Source: CAIYRG01 sp035577685
Lineage (GTDB): Bacteria > Pseudomonadota > Alphaproteobacteria > Micropepsales > Micropepsaceae
Length of the DNA stretch: 13,941 nt
Reading direction: 5' to 3'
Assembly (NCBI GenBank): GCA_035577685.1
Contig: DATLVC010000361.1
Location: 1 to 13,941 of the forward strand
Below the pieces are notes generated by a model. That model searched no databases. It saw only the letters and a list, made by a program, of their open reading frames with translations, and was not told where the DNA came from. Every line of letters starts with the position of its first letter. The first letter of the stretch is position 1. The translations under genes and the position numbers were made by a program. Positions 7,129 through 13,232 of the stretch are shown here, in pieces.

Positions 7129-7893
7129 TTACCAGATATTGCCGGCGCCGGGCGAATAGGCCGGAGATATAACGCCGCTGGAGGCGACTAACGTCTCGCA
7201 GTTCACGATGCCGTCGAACGATGCGGCGGGACAATGGACATTCAGGGCGGGGGCCGCAATTTCGACCATGGCGTTTGCCTGGACTTGCACGCGGCCATCT
7301 GCTGTCAGCGTGATGACCGAGCCGTTGGCGTGCACAAGCTTGACGTCCTGTGTCGCATTACTCAGCACCAATGTATGGCCGCTCTGCATGGAGAGCGTGA
7401 CCTTCTCCGCGCCTTGGGTGTCGTCGAACTCGAACAGACTCTTTGCGCGCGATTTCCATAATTGTTTGTTGTTCGCGGCATCGGCCGATTCCGGCGGCGT
7501 TTGGCCGTTCCAGCAGGCTCCGACGATATAGGGCGAACGAACGTCACCGGCCTGGAACGCAACCACGACTTCCGAATCGACGCTTGGCAGAATCTCGATC
7601 CCCTGGTCCTCGCCGGCATAGGGCGTCACCAGCTTCGCCCAGGCGAGCGCGCTCCTCTTGCCGAGAAATGCCAATTTTACTTGGATTCGCCCCTGATTTT
7701 CGGGATCGACGATATTGGTCACAATGGCGGCATAAACTCCGAAATAGCTCGGTGCGGGCGCGCTCGGCTTTCGGCGAACCACCGCCTTCTTCTTGGCGAC
7801 CGCTTTTGCGGTGGGCTTCCGCGCCGCGGCCCGCGGTTTCGATCGCTGACTTTGTTTGGGGGCTTTGGGCTTCGAGCGGGCGGACTTGATCAT
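7129..7893 (-). CDS. Phage baseplate assembly protein V / VgrG-like spike protein
   Basis: A 254-residue protein in three parts. Residues 1 to about 48 are extremely rich in Lys, Arg, Ala and Pro (for example AVAKKKAVVRRKP) and look disordered. About residues 50-130 form a gp5/VgrG-type OB fold: YAAIVTNIVDPENQGRIQVK, AWAKLVTPYAG, then GIEILPSVDSEVVVAFQAGD and PYIVGACWNGQTPP. The rest is a repetitive beta-strand needle (HTLVLSNATQDVKL, VITLTADGRVQVQA) ending in SPAYSPGAGNIW, an end typical of spike needles. Such proteins form the membrane-piercing tip of contractile tails, type VI secretion or extracellular injection systems. No other tail, sheath or PAAR gene is in the window. GGAG at 7901-7904, seven bases before the ATG, supports the start. 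The CoA-transferase stop is 34 bases upstream on the same strand. It converges with npdG, 11 bases between stops. Confidence 0.85.
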   Translation of the reverse strand: MIKSARSKPKAPKQSQRSKPRAAARKPTAKAVAKKKAVVRRKPSAPAPSYFGVYAAIVTNIVDPENQGRIQVKLAFLGKRSALAWAKLVTPYAGEDQGIEILPSVDSEVVVAFQAGDVRSPYIVGACWNGQTPPESADAANNKQLWKSRAKSLFEFDDTQGAEKVTLSMQSGHTLVLSNATQDVKLVHANGSVITLTADGRVQVQANAMVEIAAPALNVHCPAASFDGIVNCETLVASSGVISPAYSPGAGNIW

Positions 7894-7927
7894 GTTCGTT
7901 CTCCGTAAAAAAACGGCAACGCGAATT

Positions 7928-9127
7928 TCAGATCACCTGGTCCTTACGCAATGCGGCAATGTCGGCATCGGAATAGCCCAAATCGCGCAGGATGGAATCG
8001 GTGTCTTCGCCGAGCGCGGGCATGGGATCGAGTCGTTGCGGACTGTCCGACAAATGCAACGGCGTTGCCAGCACTGGAATCCGCCCGACTGGTGAATCGA
8101 TTTCCTGGATCATATGGCGCGCCTGCATTTGCGGATGCGCCAGCACCTCACCCACGCCGTTCACCGTGCCATGCGGCAAGCGCACCTTGTCCAGCCGCTT
8201 CAGCCATTCCGTCGACGGTTGCGTCAGGAAAATCCCGTTCAGGATCGCGTCCAATTCCTCCCGATTGGCGCGGCGGGCCGGCGTATCCTTGAACCGAGGA
8301 TCGGTGAGCAGATCGGGCCGCTCGATGACGCCGGTGCAGAAAATTGCCCAATCGGCGGGGCTCGCCACGGCCACACCGAAATATTTCCCGTCACCCGCGA
8401 GATAATGTCCGTAGGGCGTGATGTATTGGTGGCGCAAACCATAGCGCTTCGGCTCCTCCCCGCGATGCCAATAATGGTGTGGGAAATAGCCCAGCCACGA
8501 TGCGGCGGTTTCGAACATGGAAATATCGATGATCTGGCCTTCGCCGGTCTGCGAACGCTGATAGAGCGCGGTCAGAATGCCCACAGCGGCATACATCGAG
8601 GAGATCAGATCGGTCACCGAAACGCCCACGCGCGCCGGGCGGTCCTCGAACCCAGTCGTCATGATCATCCCAGCCTCGCCTTGGATCAGCGCGTCATAGG
8701 CTTTCTTGTCACGGAACGGACCATCCTGTCCGTAACCGGAGAGCGAGCAATAGATGAGACGCGGATTGAGCTCGCGCAGTTCCTTCGCTCCCAGCCCCAT
8801 CCGCTTCGCCGCGCCGGGCGCGAAATTCTCCAGCACAACATCCACTTTGCCACCGAGCCGTTGCAGAATCTCACGCGCCGCCGGTTTCTTCACGTCGATG
8901 GCGAAGCTCTTCTTATTGGGACCGATCCAGACGATGCCGGACGAGAGGCCCTTCACCGCATTGTCCCAGCCGCGGATCACATCGCCCGTGCCTGGGCGTT
9001 CGATCTTGATGACCTCCGCACCCATGTCGGCGAGAATCTTAGTCGCGTGCGGACCGGAAAGCGAGGTTTCCAGCGCCAGCACACGCACGCCATCGAGCGC
9101 GCGGCGGGGAGCGGCGCCCGCAATCAT
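7928..9127 (-). CDS. Class III (CaiB/BaiF) CoA-transferase
   Basis: Family III CoA-transferase of 399 residues, moving CoA from a donor thioester to a carboxylic acid through an aspartyl-CoA intermediate. It begins with LDGVRVLALET and GPHATKILADMGAEVIKIERPGTGD, the CoA-binding start of the family. The likely catalytic Asp145 lies in KKAYDALIQGEAG after the SGYGQDGPF loop. Later stretches include VTDLISSMYAAVGILTALYQ, GEGQIIDISMFE and a conserved ACDGKY-like segment (AGDGKYFGVAVAS). The open frame continues upstream to 9445, but ATG 9127 is chosen because it overlaps the stop of the MaoC gene (TGATG) and matches the family start. Last metabolic gene of the operon. In itaconate pathways this family supplies itaconyl-CoA or a similar C5-CoA; acid specificity here is inferred from context only. 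Confidence 0.92.
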   Translation of the reverse strand: MIAGAAPRRALDGVRVLALETSLSGPHATKILADMGAEVIKIERPGTGDVIRGWDNAVKGLSSGIVWIGPNKKSFAIDVKKPAAREILQRLGGKVDVVLENFAPGAAKRMGLGAKELRELNPRLIYCSLSGYGQDGPFRDKKAYDALIQGEAGMIMTTGFEDRPARVGVSVTDLISSMYAAVGILTALYQRSQTGEGQIIDISMFETAASWLGYFPHHYWHRGEEPKRYGLRHQYITPYGHYLAGDGKYFGVAVASPADWAIFCTGVIERPDLLTDPRFKDTPARRANREELDAILNGIFLTQPSTEWLKRLDKVRLPHGTVNGVGEVLAHPQMQARHMIQEIDSPVGRIPVLATPLHLSDSPQRLDPMPALGEDTDSILRDLGYSDADIAALRKDQVI

Positions 9128-9627
9128 CAGGCTTTCACCTCGGGGAAAATATCGCGGTGCGGCGCGTGGGCTTTCTTCCACACCATCACGCTGCGAACAT
9201 AATCGATGACAATCTTGCCTTCCTGCTGAATACCGCGCGTGCGCACTTTGATGATGCCCCATTGCGGCTTGGATTTGGATTCGCGCTTTTCCAGCACTTC
9301 GGATTCCGAATAGAGCGTGTCGCCTGCGAACAGCGGATTGGGCAGCGTGATCCCATCCCATCCGAGCGCGAAACCATTCTCGCTGACATCGGCGACACCC
9401 ATGCCGGCGACGATCGCCAGCGTCAGCGCCGAATTGATCAGGCATTTGCCGAATTCGGTCTTCTTACCGAACTCATTATTAAAATGAATCTGGTTGGTGT
9501 TATTGGTGAGAAGCGTGAACCAGATGTTGTCGGTCTCGGTCACGGTGCGCCCCAAGCGGCAGCGATAAATATCGCCGACTTCGAAATCCTCGAAATAGCG
9601 CCCTTCCCAACCCTGCTTGACGGCCAT
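9127..9627 (-). CDS. MaoC-family enoyl-CoA hydratase (itaconyl/mesaconyl-CoA hydratase-like)
   Basis: Single hot-dog domain protein of 166 residues that would hydrate an unsaturated acyl-CoA. It starts GRYFEDFEVGDIY, the usual MaoC N-terminus, followed by TVTETDNIWFTLLTNNTNQIHFN. The hydratase-2 motif retains His48, but the usual Asp five residues earlier is Asn43 and the usual Pro is Gln; a similar Asn is common, as far as I recall, in the mesaconyl/itaconyl-CoA hydratase branch. Next come FGKCLINSALTLAIVAGMGV and GDTLYSESEVLEKRESKSKP. A strong AGGAGG site (9632-9637) lies five bases before the ATG and overlaps the stop of the CitE gene. The stop overlaps the CoA-transferase ATG. Substrate assignment rests on neighbours. 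Confidence 0.88.
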   Translation of the reverse strand: MAVKQGWEGRYFEDFEVGDIYRCRLGRTVTETDNIWFTLLTNNTNQIHFNNEFGKKTEFGKCLINSALTLAIVAGMGVADVSENGFALGWDGITLPNPLFAGDTLYSESEVLEKRESKSKPQWGIIKVRTRGIQQEGKIVIDYVRSVMVWKKAHAPHRDIFPEVKA

Positions 9628-9636
9628 GAAAGCCTC

Positions 9637-10554
9637 CTATGACACGCCGAGTGTCTTCGCCAGTGCCAGCGTCTGCCGCGCGCGATCGACGATGGGATAA
9701 TCCAAAAGCTGCCCACGGAACGCGATGGCGCCCAAGCCCCGCGCGCGCGCATCCTCGAACGCGTTCACCACGGCCTGCGCATATTCGATGTCTTCGCTGT
9801 TCGGCGTGAAGGCGGCGTTCGCGTCTTCGATCTGGGTCGGATGGATGATGGAGATGCCGCTCATGCCGAGCCGCCGCGCCTGTTTGGCGAAACGCTTCAT
9901 CCCCTCCATGTCGTTCAGATCGACCCACACGCCGTCTACGGCCTGCACATGGGCCGCGGCTGCCGCCGTCGCGATATGCGAACGCGCGTAGATCATGTCC
10001 ACCGCTTCGCCTTCGCGCCGCATCGGCAGATTCATCTCACGGGTGAAATCCTCTGCCCCGAACAGCAGCCCTACGATGCGTGGCGAAGATGTCGCGAGCT
10101 GATAGGCATTGAAAAGACCGACCGGGCTTTCGATGGCGATGAGAAGCTTCACCGTGCCACCCGGCATGCGTCTGGCGACTTCGGCGCGTCCGAGCTCGTC
10201 TTCGACAATGCGGATTTGCGCCACCGTATCGACCTTTGGCACGACCAGGCCTTCGAGTCCGTGGCGGACCACCGCCTTGGAATCCTCGATAAAGCGTTCC
10301 GAACCCACCGCGTTCACGCGCACGAAACGCGCCGGCGTGCGGTAGCTGGGGTCACGCTTCAATTGCGCGCACACGCCATCGAGCGAGGCCCCGATCTGGC
10401 GGCGGGCGTTTTCCTTTTCCGTCGGCGCGACGCCGTCTTCGATATCCATCATGATGGCATCCACCGGCAGGCTGAGGGCCTTGTCGATCATGCGCTGGCG
10501 GTCGCCGGGCACGAACATCCAGGAGCGCAAGAGTCGTTTCGGCTGTTCGTTCAT
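9637..10554 (-). CDS. CitE-like HpcH/HpaI-family CoA lyase (citramalyl/malyl-CoA lyase type)
   Basis: TIM-barrel C-C lyase of 305 residues from ATG 10554. Family signatures are RSWMFVPGDRQRMIDKA (10-26), MMDIEDGVAPTEK (35-47), FVRVN with Arg79, VVPKV, LLIAIESPVGL with Glu142, LFGAEDFTREM with Asp169, and ISIIHPTQIEDAN. Arg79, Glu142 and Asp169 are the expected substrate/Mg2+ ligands. Such stand-alone CitE-like proteins cleave citramalyl-CoA to acetyl-CoA and pyruvate, malyl-CoA, or beta-methylmalyl-CoA; they are distinct from the citrate lyase complex, whose partner genes are absent. Ten bases separate it from the acyl-CoA dehydrogenase stop, and its own stop is embedded in the MaoC ribosome-binding site. 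Family confident; exact substrate inferred. Confidence 0.92.
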   Translation of the reverse strand: MNEQPKRLLRSWMFVPGDRQRMIDKALSLPVDAIMMDIEDGVAPTEKENARRQIGASLDGVCAQLKRDPSYRTPARFVRVNAVGSERFIEDSKAVVRHGLEGLVVPKVDTVAQIRIVEDELGRAEVARRMPGGTVKLLIAIESPVGLFNAYQLATSSPRIVGLLFGAEDFTREMNLPMRREGEAVDMIYARSHIATAAAAAHVQAVDGVWVDLNDMEGMKRFAKQARRLGMSGISIIHPTQIEDANAAFTPNSEDIEYAQAVVNAFEDARARGLGAIAFRGQLLDYPIVDRARQTLALAKTLGVS

Positions 10555-10564
10555 TGTGGCGTCC

Positions 10565-11719
10565 CTAGTAAGATTTCGGCATTCCGAGCACGTTCTGTCC
10601 CAGGAAAGCCAGCACCAGATTGTTGTTGATTGGCGCCGTCATATAAAGCCGCGTCTCGCGGAATTTGCGTTCCACATCATATTCGCGCGCAAAACCATAA
10701 CCGCCATGGGCATCGAGGCAGGCATTCGCCGCCTCCCAGGTCGCCTCGCTGGAAAGGAGCTTGGCCATGTTCGCCTCCGCGCCGCATTTTTCGCCGCGGT
10801 CGAATTTTTCGGCCGCCACGTCGCGCATGCAGGCCGCCGCTTCGACATGGGCATAGGCGCGCGCCAACGGAAACTGCACGCCCTGATTGGCGCCGATGGG
10901 CCTGCCGAAAACCACGCGCTCGGTGGCATATTTGGCCCCCTTCTCGACGAACCAGCGGCCATCGCCGACGGCTTCCGATGCAATGAGGATGCGCTCGGCA
11001 TTCCAGCCGTCGATGATGTAGCGAAAGCCCCTGCCCTCCTCGCCGATGCGGTTTTCGGCCGGGATTTCGACATTCTCGAAAAACAGGATGTTGGTGTGAT
11101 GGTTGAACATCATGTCGAGCGGGCGGGCCTCGAACTTGCCCTTGATGTCGCGCAGATCGACGATGAAGACGGAAAGCCCCTGGGTCTTGTCTTTCAATTC
11201 ATCATAGGGCGTCGTGCGCGCCAGCAGCAGCATCAGATCGGATTGCTTCACGCGGGAGATGAATATCTTCTGGTCGTTGACGATATATTTGTCGCCCTGG
11301 CGCACCGCACGGGTTTCGATGCGGGTGGATTCGGAACCCGCGTTGGGTTCGGTCACCGCGAACGCCTGCAGCCGCAATTCTCCGCTGGCGATCCCCGGCA
11401 GATAACGCTGCTTCTGGTCGAGCGAGCCGTGACGGAGCAGCGTGCCCATGGTGTACATCTGAGCGTGGCAGGCGAGGCCATTGCCGGGCGAGCGGTTGAT
11501 CTCCTCCAGGATGAGGCCCGCTTCTGCGATGCCCAACCCCGCGCCGCCATATTCCTCCGGGATCAGCGCCGCGAGATAACCGCTCTCGGTCAGCGCATCG
11601 ACAAAGGCTTGCGGATAGGCTCCTTCCTTGTCGACGTCGCGCCAATATTGATCCGGGAAGCCCGCGCAGATTTTGCGGATGGCTTCCCGGATGGCCACTT
11701 GTTCTTCGCGCGATGCCAA
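10565..11719 (-). CDS. Acyl-CoA dehydrogenase (FAD-dependent)
   Basis: FAD flavoprotein of 384 residues oxidising an acyl-CoA to its 2,3-enoyl-CoA and passing electrons to ETF. It has the N-terminal helical domain with LIPEEYGGAGLGIAEAGLIL, the flavin loop AFAVTEPNAGSESTRI (119-134), NDQKIFIS, a middle beta domain, then FGRPIGANQGVQFPLA and AHGGYGFAREYDVER. The usual MCAD catalytic Glu position reads TAPINNN (361-367), with no Glu. Instead Glu242 in GWNAERILIA lies where isovaleryl-CoA and long-chain dehydrogenases carry theirs, which hints at a branched substrate. The start is TTG 11719, supported by AGGAG seven bases upstream. First gene of the - strand operon with a lyase, hydratase and CoA-transferase; methylsuccinyl-CoA is a possible substrate but this is inference. 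Confidence 0.93.
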   Translation of the reverse strand: MASREEQVAIREAIRKICAGFPDQYWRDVDKEGAYPQAFVDALTESGYLAALIPEEYGGAGLGIAEAGLILEEINRSPGNGLACHAQMYTMGTLLRHGSLDQKQRYLPGIASGELRLQAFAVTEPNAGSESTRIETRAVRQGDKYIVNDQKIFISRVKQSDLMLLLARTTPYDELKDKTQGLSVFIVDLRDIKGKFEARPLDMMFNHHTNILFFENVEIPAENRIGEEGRGFRYIIDGWNAERILIASEAVGDGRWFVEKGAKYATERVVFGRPIGANQGVQFPLARAYAHVEAAACMRDVAAEKFDRGEKCGAEANMAKLLSSEATWEAANACLDAHGGYGFAREYDVERKFRETRLYMTAPINNNLVLAFLGQNVLGMPKSY

Positions 11720-11726
11720 AATCTAA

Positions 11727-11731
11727 CTCCT
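11727..11731 (-). promoter_or_regulatory. Ribosome-binding site that fixes the TTG start of the acyl-CoA dehydrogenase
   Basis: AGGAG on the - strand ends seven bases before TTG 11719-11717. No ATG or GTG in frame lies at a suitable distance, and the protein from this TTG has the normal family N-terminus. Confidence 0.65.
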
Positions 11732-11739
11732 ATACATCA

Positions 11740-11764
11740 GTCTATTTTGTTGGTTCAAATAGAC
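11740..11764. promoter_or_regulatory. Perfect 8+8 inverted repeat upstream of the C5-CoA operon, candidate operator
   Basis: GTCTATTT (11740-11747) and AAATAGAC (11757-11764) form a perfect inverted repeat around nine bases. It starts 21 bases upstream of the TTG of the acyl-CoA dehydrogenase, just before its ribosome-binding site and immediately outside the presumed end of the IS remnant. Size and position suit a TetR-, GntR- or FadR-like repressor site; there is no following T run that would make it a terminator. No regulator gene is in the window. Confidence 0.45.
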
Positions 11765-11768
11765 GCAC

Positions 11769-12056
11769 TGATCAGCCCCCTGCGACTGGTCCAGTTTGAA
11801 TCTTAGTGCACGGGCATCGTTCCCGGCAACGGGATGAAGGATTCCGGCGAGGCGGGCGGTAACCCAGGGTCGAGTGCGGGCGCTTTGTGTTGTAGAAGCG
11901 ACGCCACTGCTCGATGATGATTTGCGCTTCCTTCAGGGAATAGAAGATTTCTCCGTTGAGGAGTTCATCTCTGAAGCGTGCGTTGAAGCTTTCGCAGTAG
12001 CCGTTCTCCCACGGGCTTCCCGGTTCGATGTAGCCGGTCTTTGCGACCGAAAGTCA
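11769..12056 (-). mobile_element. IS3-family insertion sequence remnant (3' end)
   Basis: Fragment of an IS3-family element on the - strand. It contains the C-terminal part of the DDE transposase and, beyond the stop, an end-like segment. On the + strand this outer end begins TGATCAGCCCCCTGC, a TG-starting terminus typical of the family, so the element edge is placed near 11769. The opposite end and most of the transposase are missing; recognisable similarity ends near 12047-12056, close to the hydrolase gene stop. The edge positions are judged by eye. No target duplication can be defined because only one end remains. Confidence 0.75.
11803..12053 (-). pseudogene. IS3-family transposase (OrfB, rve domain) C-terminal fragment, frameshifted
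   Basis: The - strand frame reads KTGYIEPGSPWENGYCESFN followed by ARFRDELLNGEIFYSLKEAQ and IIIEQWRRFYNTKRPHSTLGYRPP, the hallmark end of the IS3 OrfB catalytic domain including the terminal Glu of the DDE triad (in ENGYCESFN). After GYRPP the usual tail, SPESFIPLPGTMPVH, continues in a shifted frame to TAA 11805-11803, so at least one indel has occurred. Upstream an in-frame TGA (12056-12054) precedes the homology. With about 80 of roughly 280 residues left and no OrfA, it is not functional. Confidence 0.85.
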
Positions 12057-12073
12057 CCAGCGCCGGCGTTGAT

Positions 12074-12967
12074 TCATTGAAGGTACTGTTTGAACCATTC
12101 GAGGACCGGTTTCATCGCTTCATCCGTCCTTTTCCCATACACATCGAAGTGGACGCCGTCTTTTAGCGTAAAGAGCTTCTTCGGTTCCTTAGCCTTATTA
12201 TACAACCTATCGGCATCGTCGGCCTCGAGCTCGTCCTTCTCCGCTTGGACGAAGAGAATTGGTGTCGGAGCCACCTTGTCGATAATTTCTTCCGGCTTGT
12301 AGTCCAGCCACCCATCAACGGTTGCTAGCGTTGTCTTGTTGCCTTTTTCCTTTTCCACCTGTTCAGCATCCTTTAAGGAAGAGGTCAGCTCAGGAGGCAT
12401 GATCAGTACCGAATCGGTTCCCTTGTCCAAGAACCCATGGAAGTCTTTGGACTTGCCAGTCAAAGCCCTATTAATTCGGTCCTCTTGAACCTTTTGCATG
12501 AGAGTTGCCCACTCCTGCTCGGTTCGAAATCTTCGCATTCGCCGCTCGCCATCACCGACCAAGACCATGGAGGCAACCGCTTTTACACGTCGGTCTCGGG
12601 CCGCTATGTACGCTACCTCTCCACCTCCCAAGCTGACTCCTAACAACGCGATCTTGTCAGGGTTCACTTCTGGTCTGGATTGCAAGCAGGAGATGGCGTT
12701 GCTAGCGTCATAAATCTGTAGGTATGGAATTACCTCGCCGCGGACGCCTTCACTCTCTCCGAATCCTCTGAAATCCATAGTCAGGGACACAAAGCCTGCC
12801 GCGGTAAACTCGTCGGCGAACCCAGGAAAGAAAGCGTCCGCCGTGCTCATGAAACCCGGCACAAGCACGACACCAGGAAGATTGCTTCCTTTCTTGGCAT
12901 TGTCAGGCTTAGAAAGTATTCCGGACAGTTTTAGACCATCGCTATAGTAGTTTATTCTCTCTTTCAT
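12074..12967 (-). CDS. Alpha/beta hydrolase, probably acquired
   Basis: Intact 297-residue alpha/beta hydrolase with no signal peptide. The nucleophile elbow is GVSLGG (Ser112), preceded by MDFRGFGESEG (64-74) and the VVLVPGFM oxyanion strand. The probable acid is an Asp in QAEKDELEADD, and the His lies in DGVHFDVYGKR near the C-terminus. The layout resembles dienelactone-hydrolase-like or FrsA/S15-like esterases and peptidases; the substrate is unknown. An AAAGGAG site lies about nine bases before ATG 12967. The gene is visibly AT-richer than its neighbours (for example codons for KPKKLFTLKD and many TTT/AAA/TTA-type triplets) and sits directly beside the IS3 remnant, so it was likely brought in by transfer. 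It is separate from both neighbouring pathways by gaps. Confidence 0.88.
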   Translation of the reverse strand: MKERINYYSDGLKLSGILSKPDNAKKGSNLPGVVLVPGFMSTADAFFPGFADEFTAAGFVSLTMDFRGFGESEGVRGEVIPYLQIYDASNAISCLQSRPEVNPDKIALLGVSLGGGEVAYIAARDRRVKAVASMVLVGDGERRMRRFRTEQEWATLMQKVQEDRINRALTGKSKDFHGFLDKGTDSVLIMPPELTSSLKDAEQVEKEKGNKTTLATVDGWLDYKPEEIIDKVAPTPILFVQAEKDELEADDADRLYNKAKEPKKLFTLKDGVHFDVYGKRTDEAMKPVLEWFKQYLQ

Positions 12968-13134
12968 TAATCAAAGCTCCTTTCACATTTGCCCTCCGAA
13001 ACGGCGAGTCACGACCGCCGCCCCCGATGGGCGGACACGCGAGATTCGCATAACTAGCCGCAACTGCGGGAAAAACGCCTCACCAAAGTTGTGTGTACCA
13101 CGTTCCTAGAACGGTATGGTTTCGCGCACTTTGC

Positions 13135-13206
13135 CTACTTTTTCTTTATCGCCGTGTCCGAGCGTCCCTGTTCGGCCGCAGCCGCATCGGCAGCAAAATC
13201 ACACAT
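13135..13206 (-). CDS. Possible 23-residue small ORF
   Basis: ATG 13206 opens a short frame to TAG 13137-13135, beginning MCDFAADAAAAEQ and ending in IKKK. A GGGGAG site (13214-13219) lies seven bases before the ATG, better than many genes here, and the ORF starts 26 bases after the LLM gene stop on the same strand. Alanine-rich and charged, with no recognised family. It may be a translated small protein or leader, or chance; the rest of the 265-base gap (12968-13232) holds only a GC-rich hairpin (CCGCCC/GGGCGG, 13018-13034) and no other gene. Confidence 0.3.
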   Translation of the reverse strand: MCDFAADAAAAEQGRSDTAIKKK

Positions 13207-13232
13207 TCGAAAACTCCCCTTGGATTGAAACT

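Noticed and set aside
7901..7916. CCGT-A6-ACGG hairpin overlapping the spike gene ribosome-binding site as a riboregulator or terminator
   Set aside because: The stem is only four base pairs; as a terminator it lacks a following T run, and as a switch it is too weak to claim.
8114..9202. A 362-codon + strand frame
   Set aside because: Antisense shadow of the class III CoA-transferase; no domain pattern.
9128..9445. Longer N-terminus for the CoA-transferase (frame open to 9445)
   Set aside because: The extra stretch overlaps the MaoC gene and has no homology; the family start LDGVRVLALET lies just after ATG 9127.
10451..11806. A 451-codon + strand frame
   Set aside because: Antisense to the acyl-CoA dehydrogenase and the start of the lyase gene; composition is that of a shadow frame.
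12051..13012. AGTCAC flanking both sides of the AT-rich hydrolase as target-site duplications
   Set aside because: Only six bases match and the surrounding similarity is loose GC-rich sequence; chance cannot be excluded.
13018..13034. CCGCCC/GGGCGG hairpin as a terminator
   Set aside because: The six-base stem is not followed by a T run on either strand.
13094..13116. CGTTC-CTA-GAACG inverted repeat upstream of the hydrolase as an operator
   Set aside because: Arms are only five bases, and it is about 135 bases from the start codon with no promoter context.
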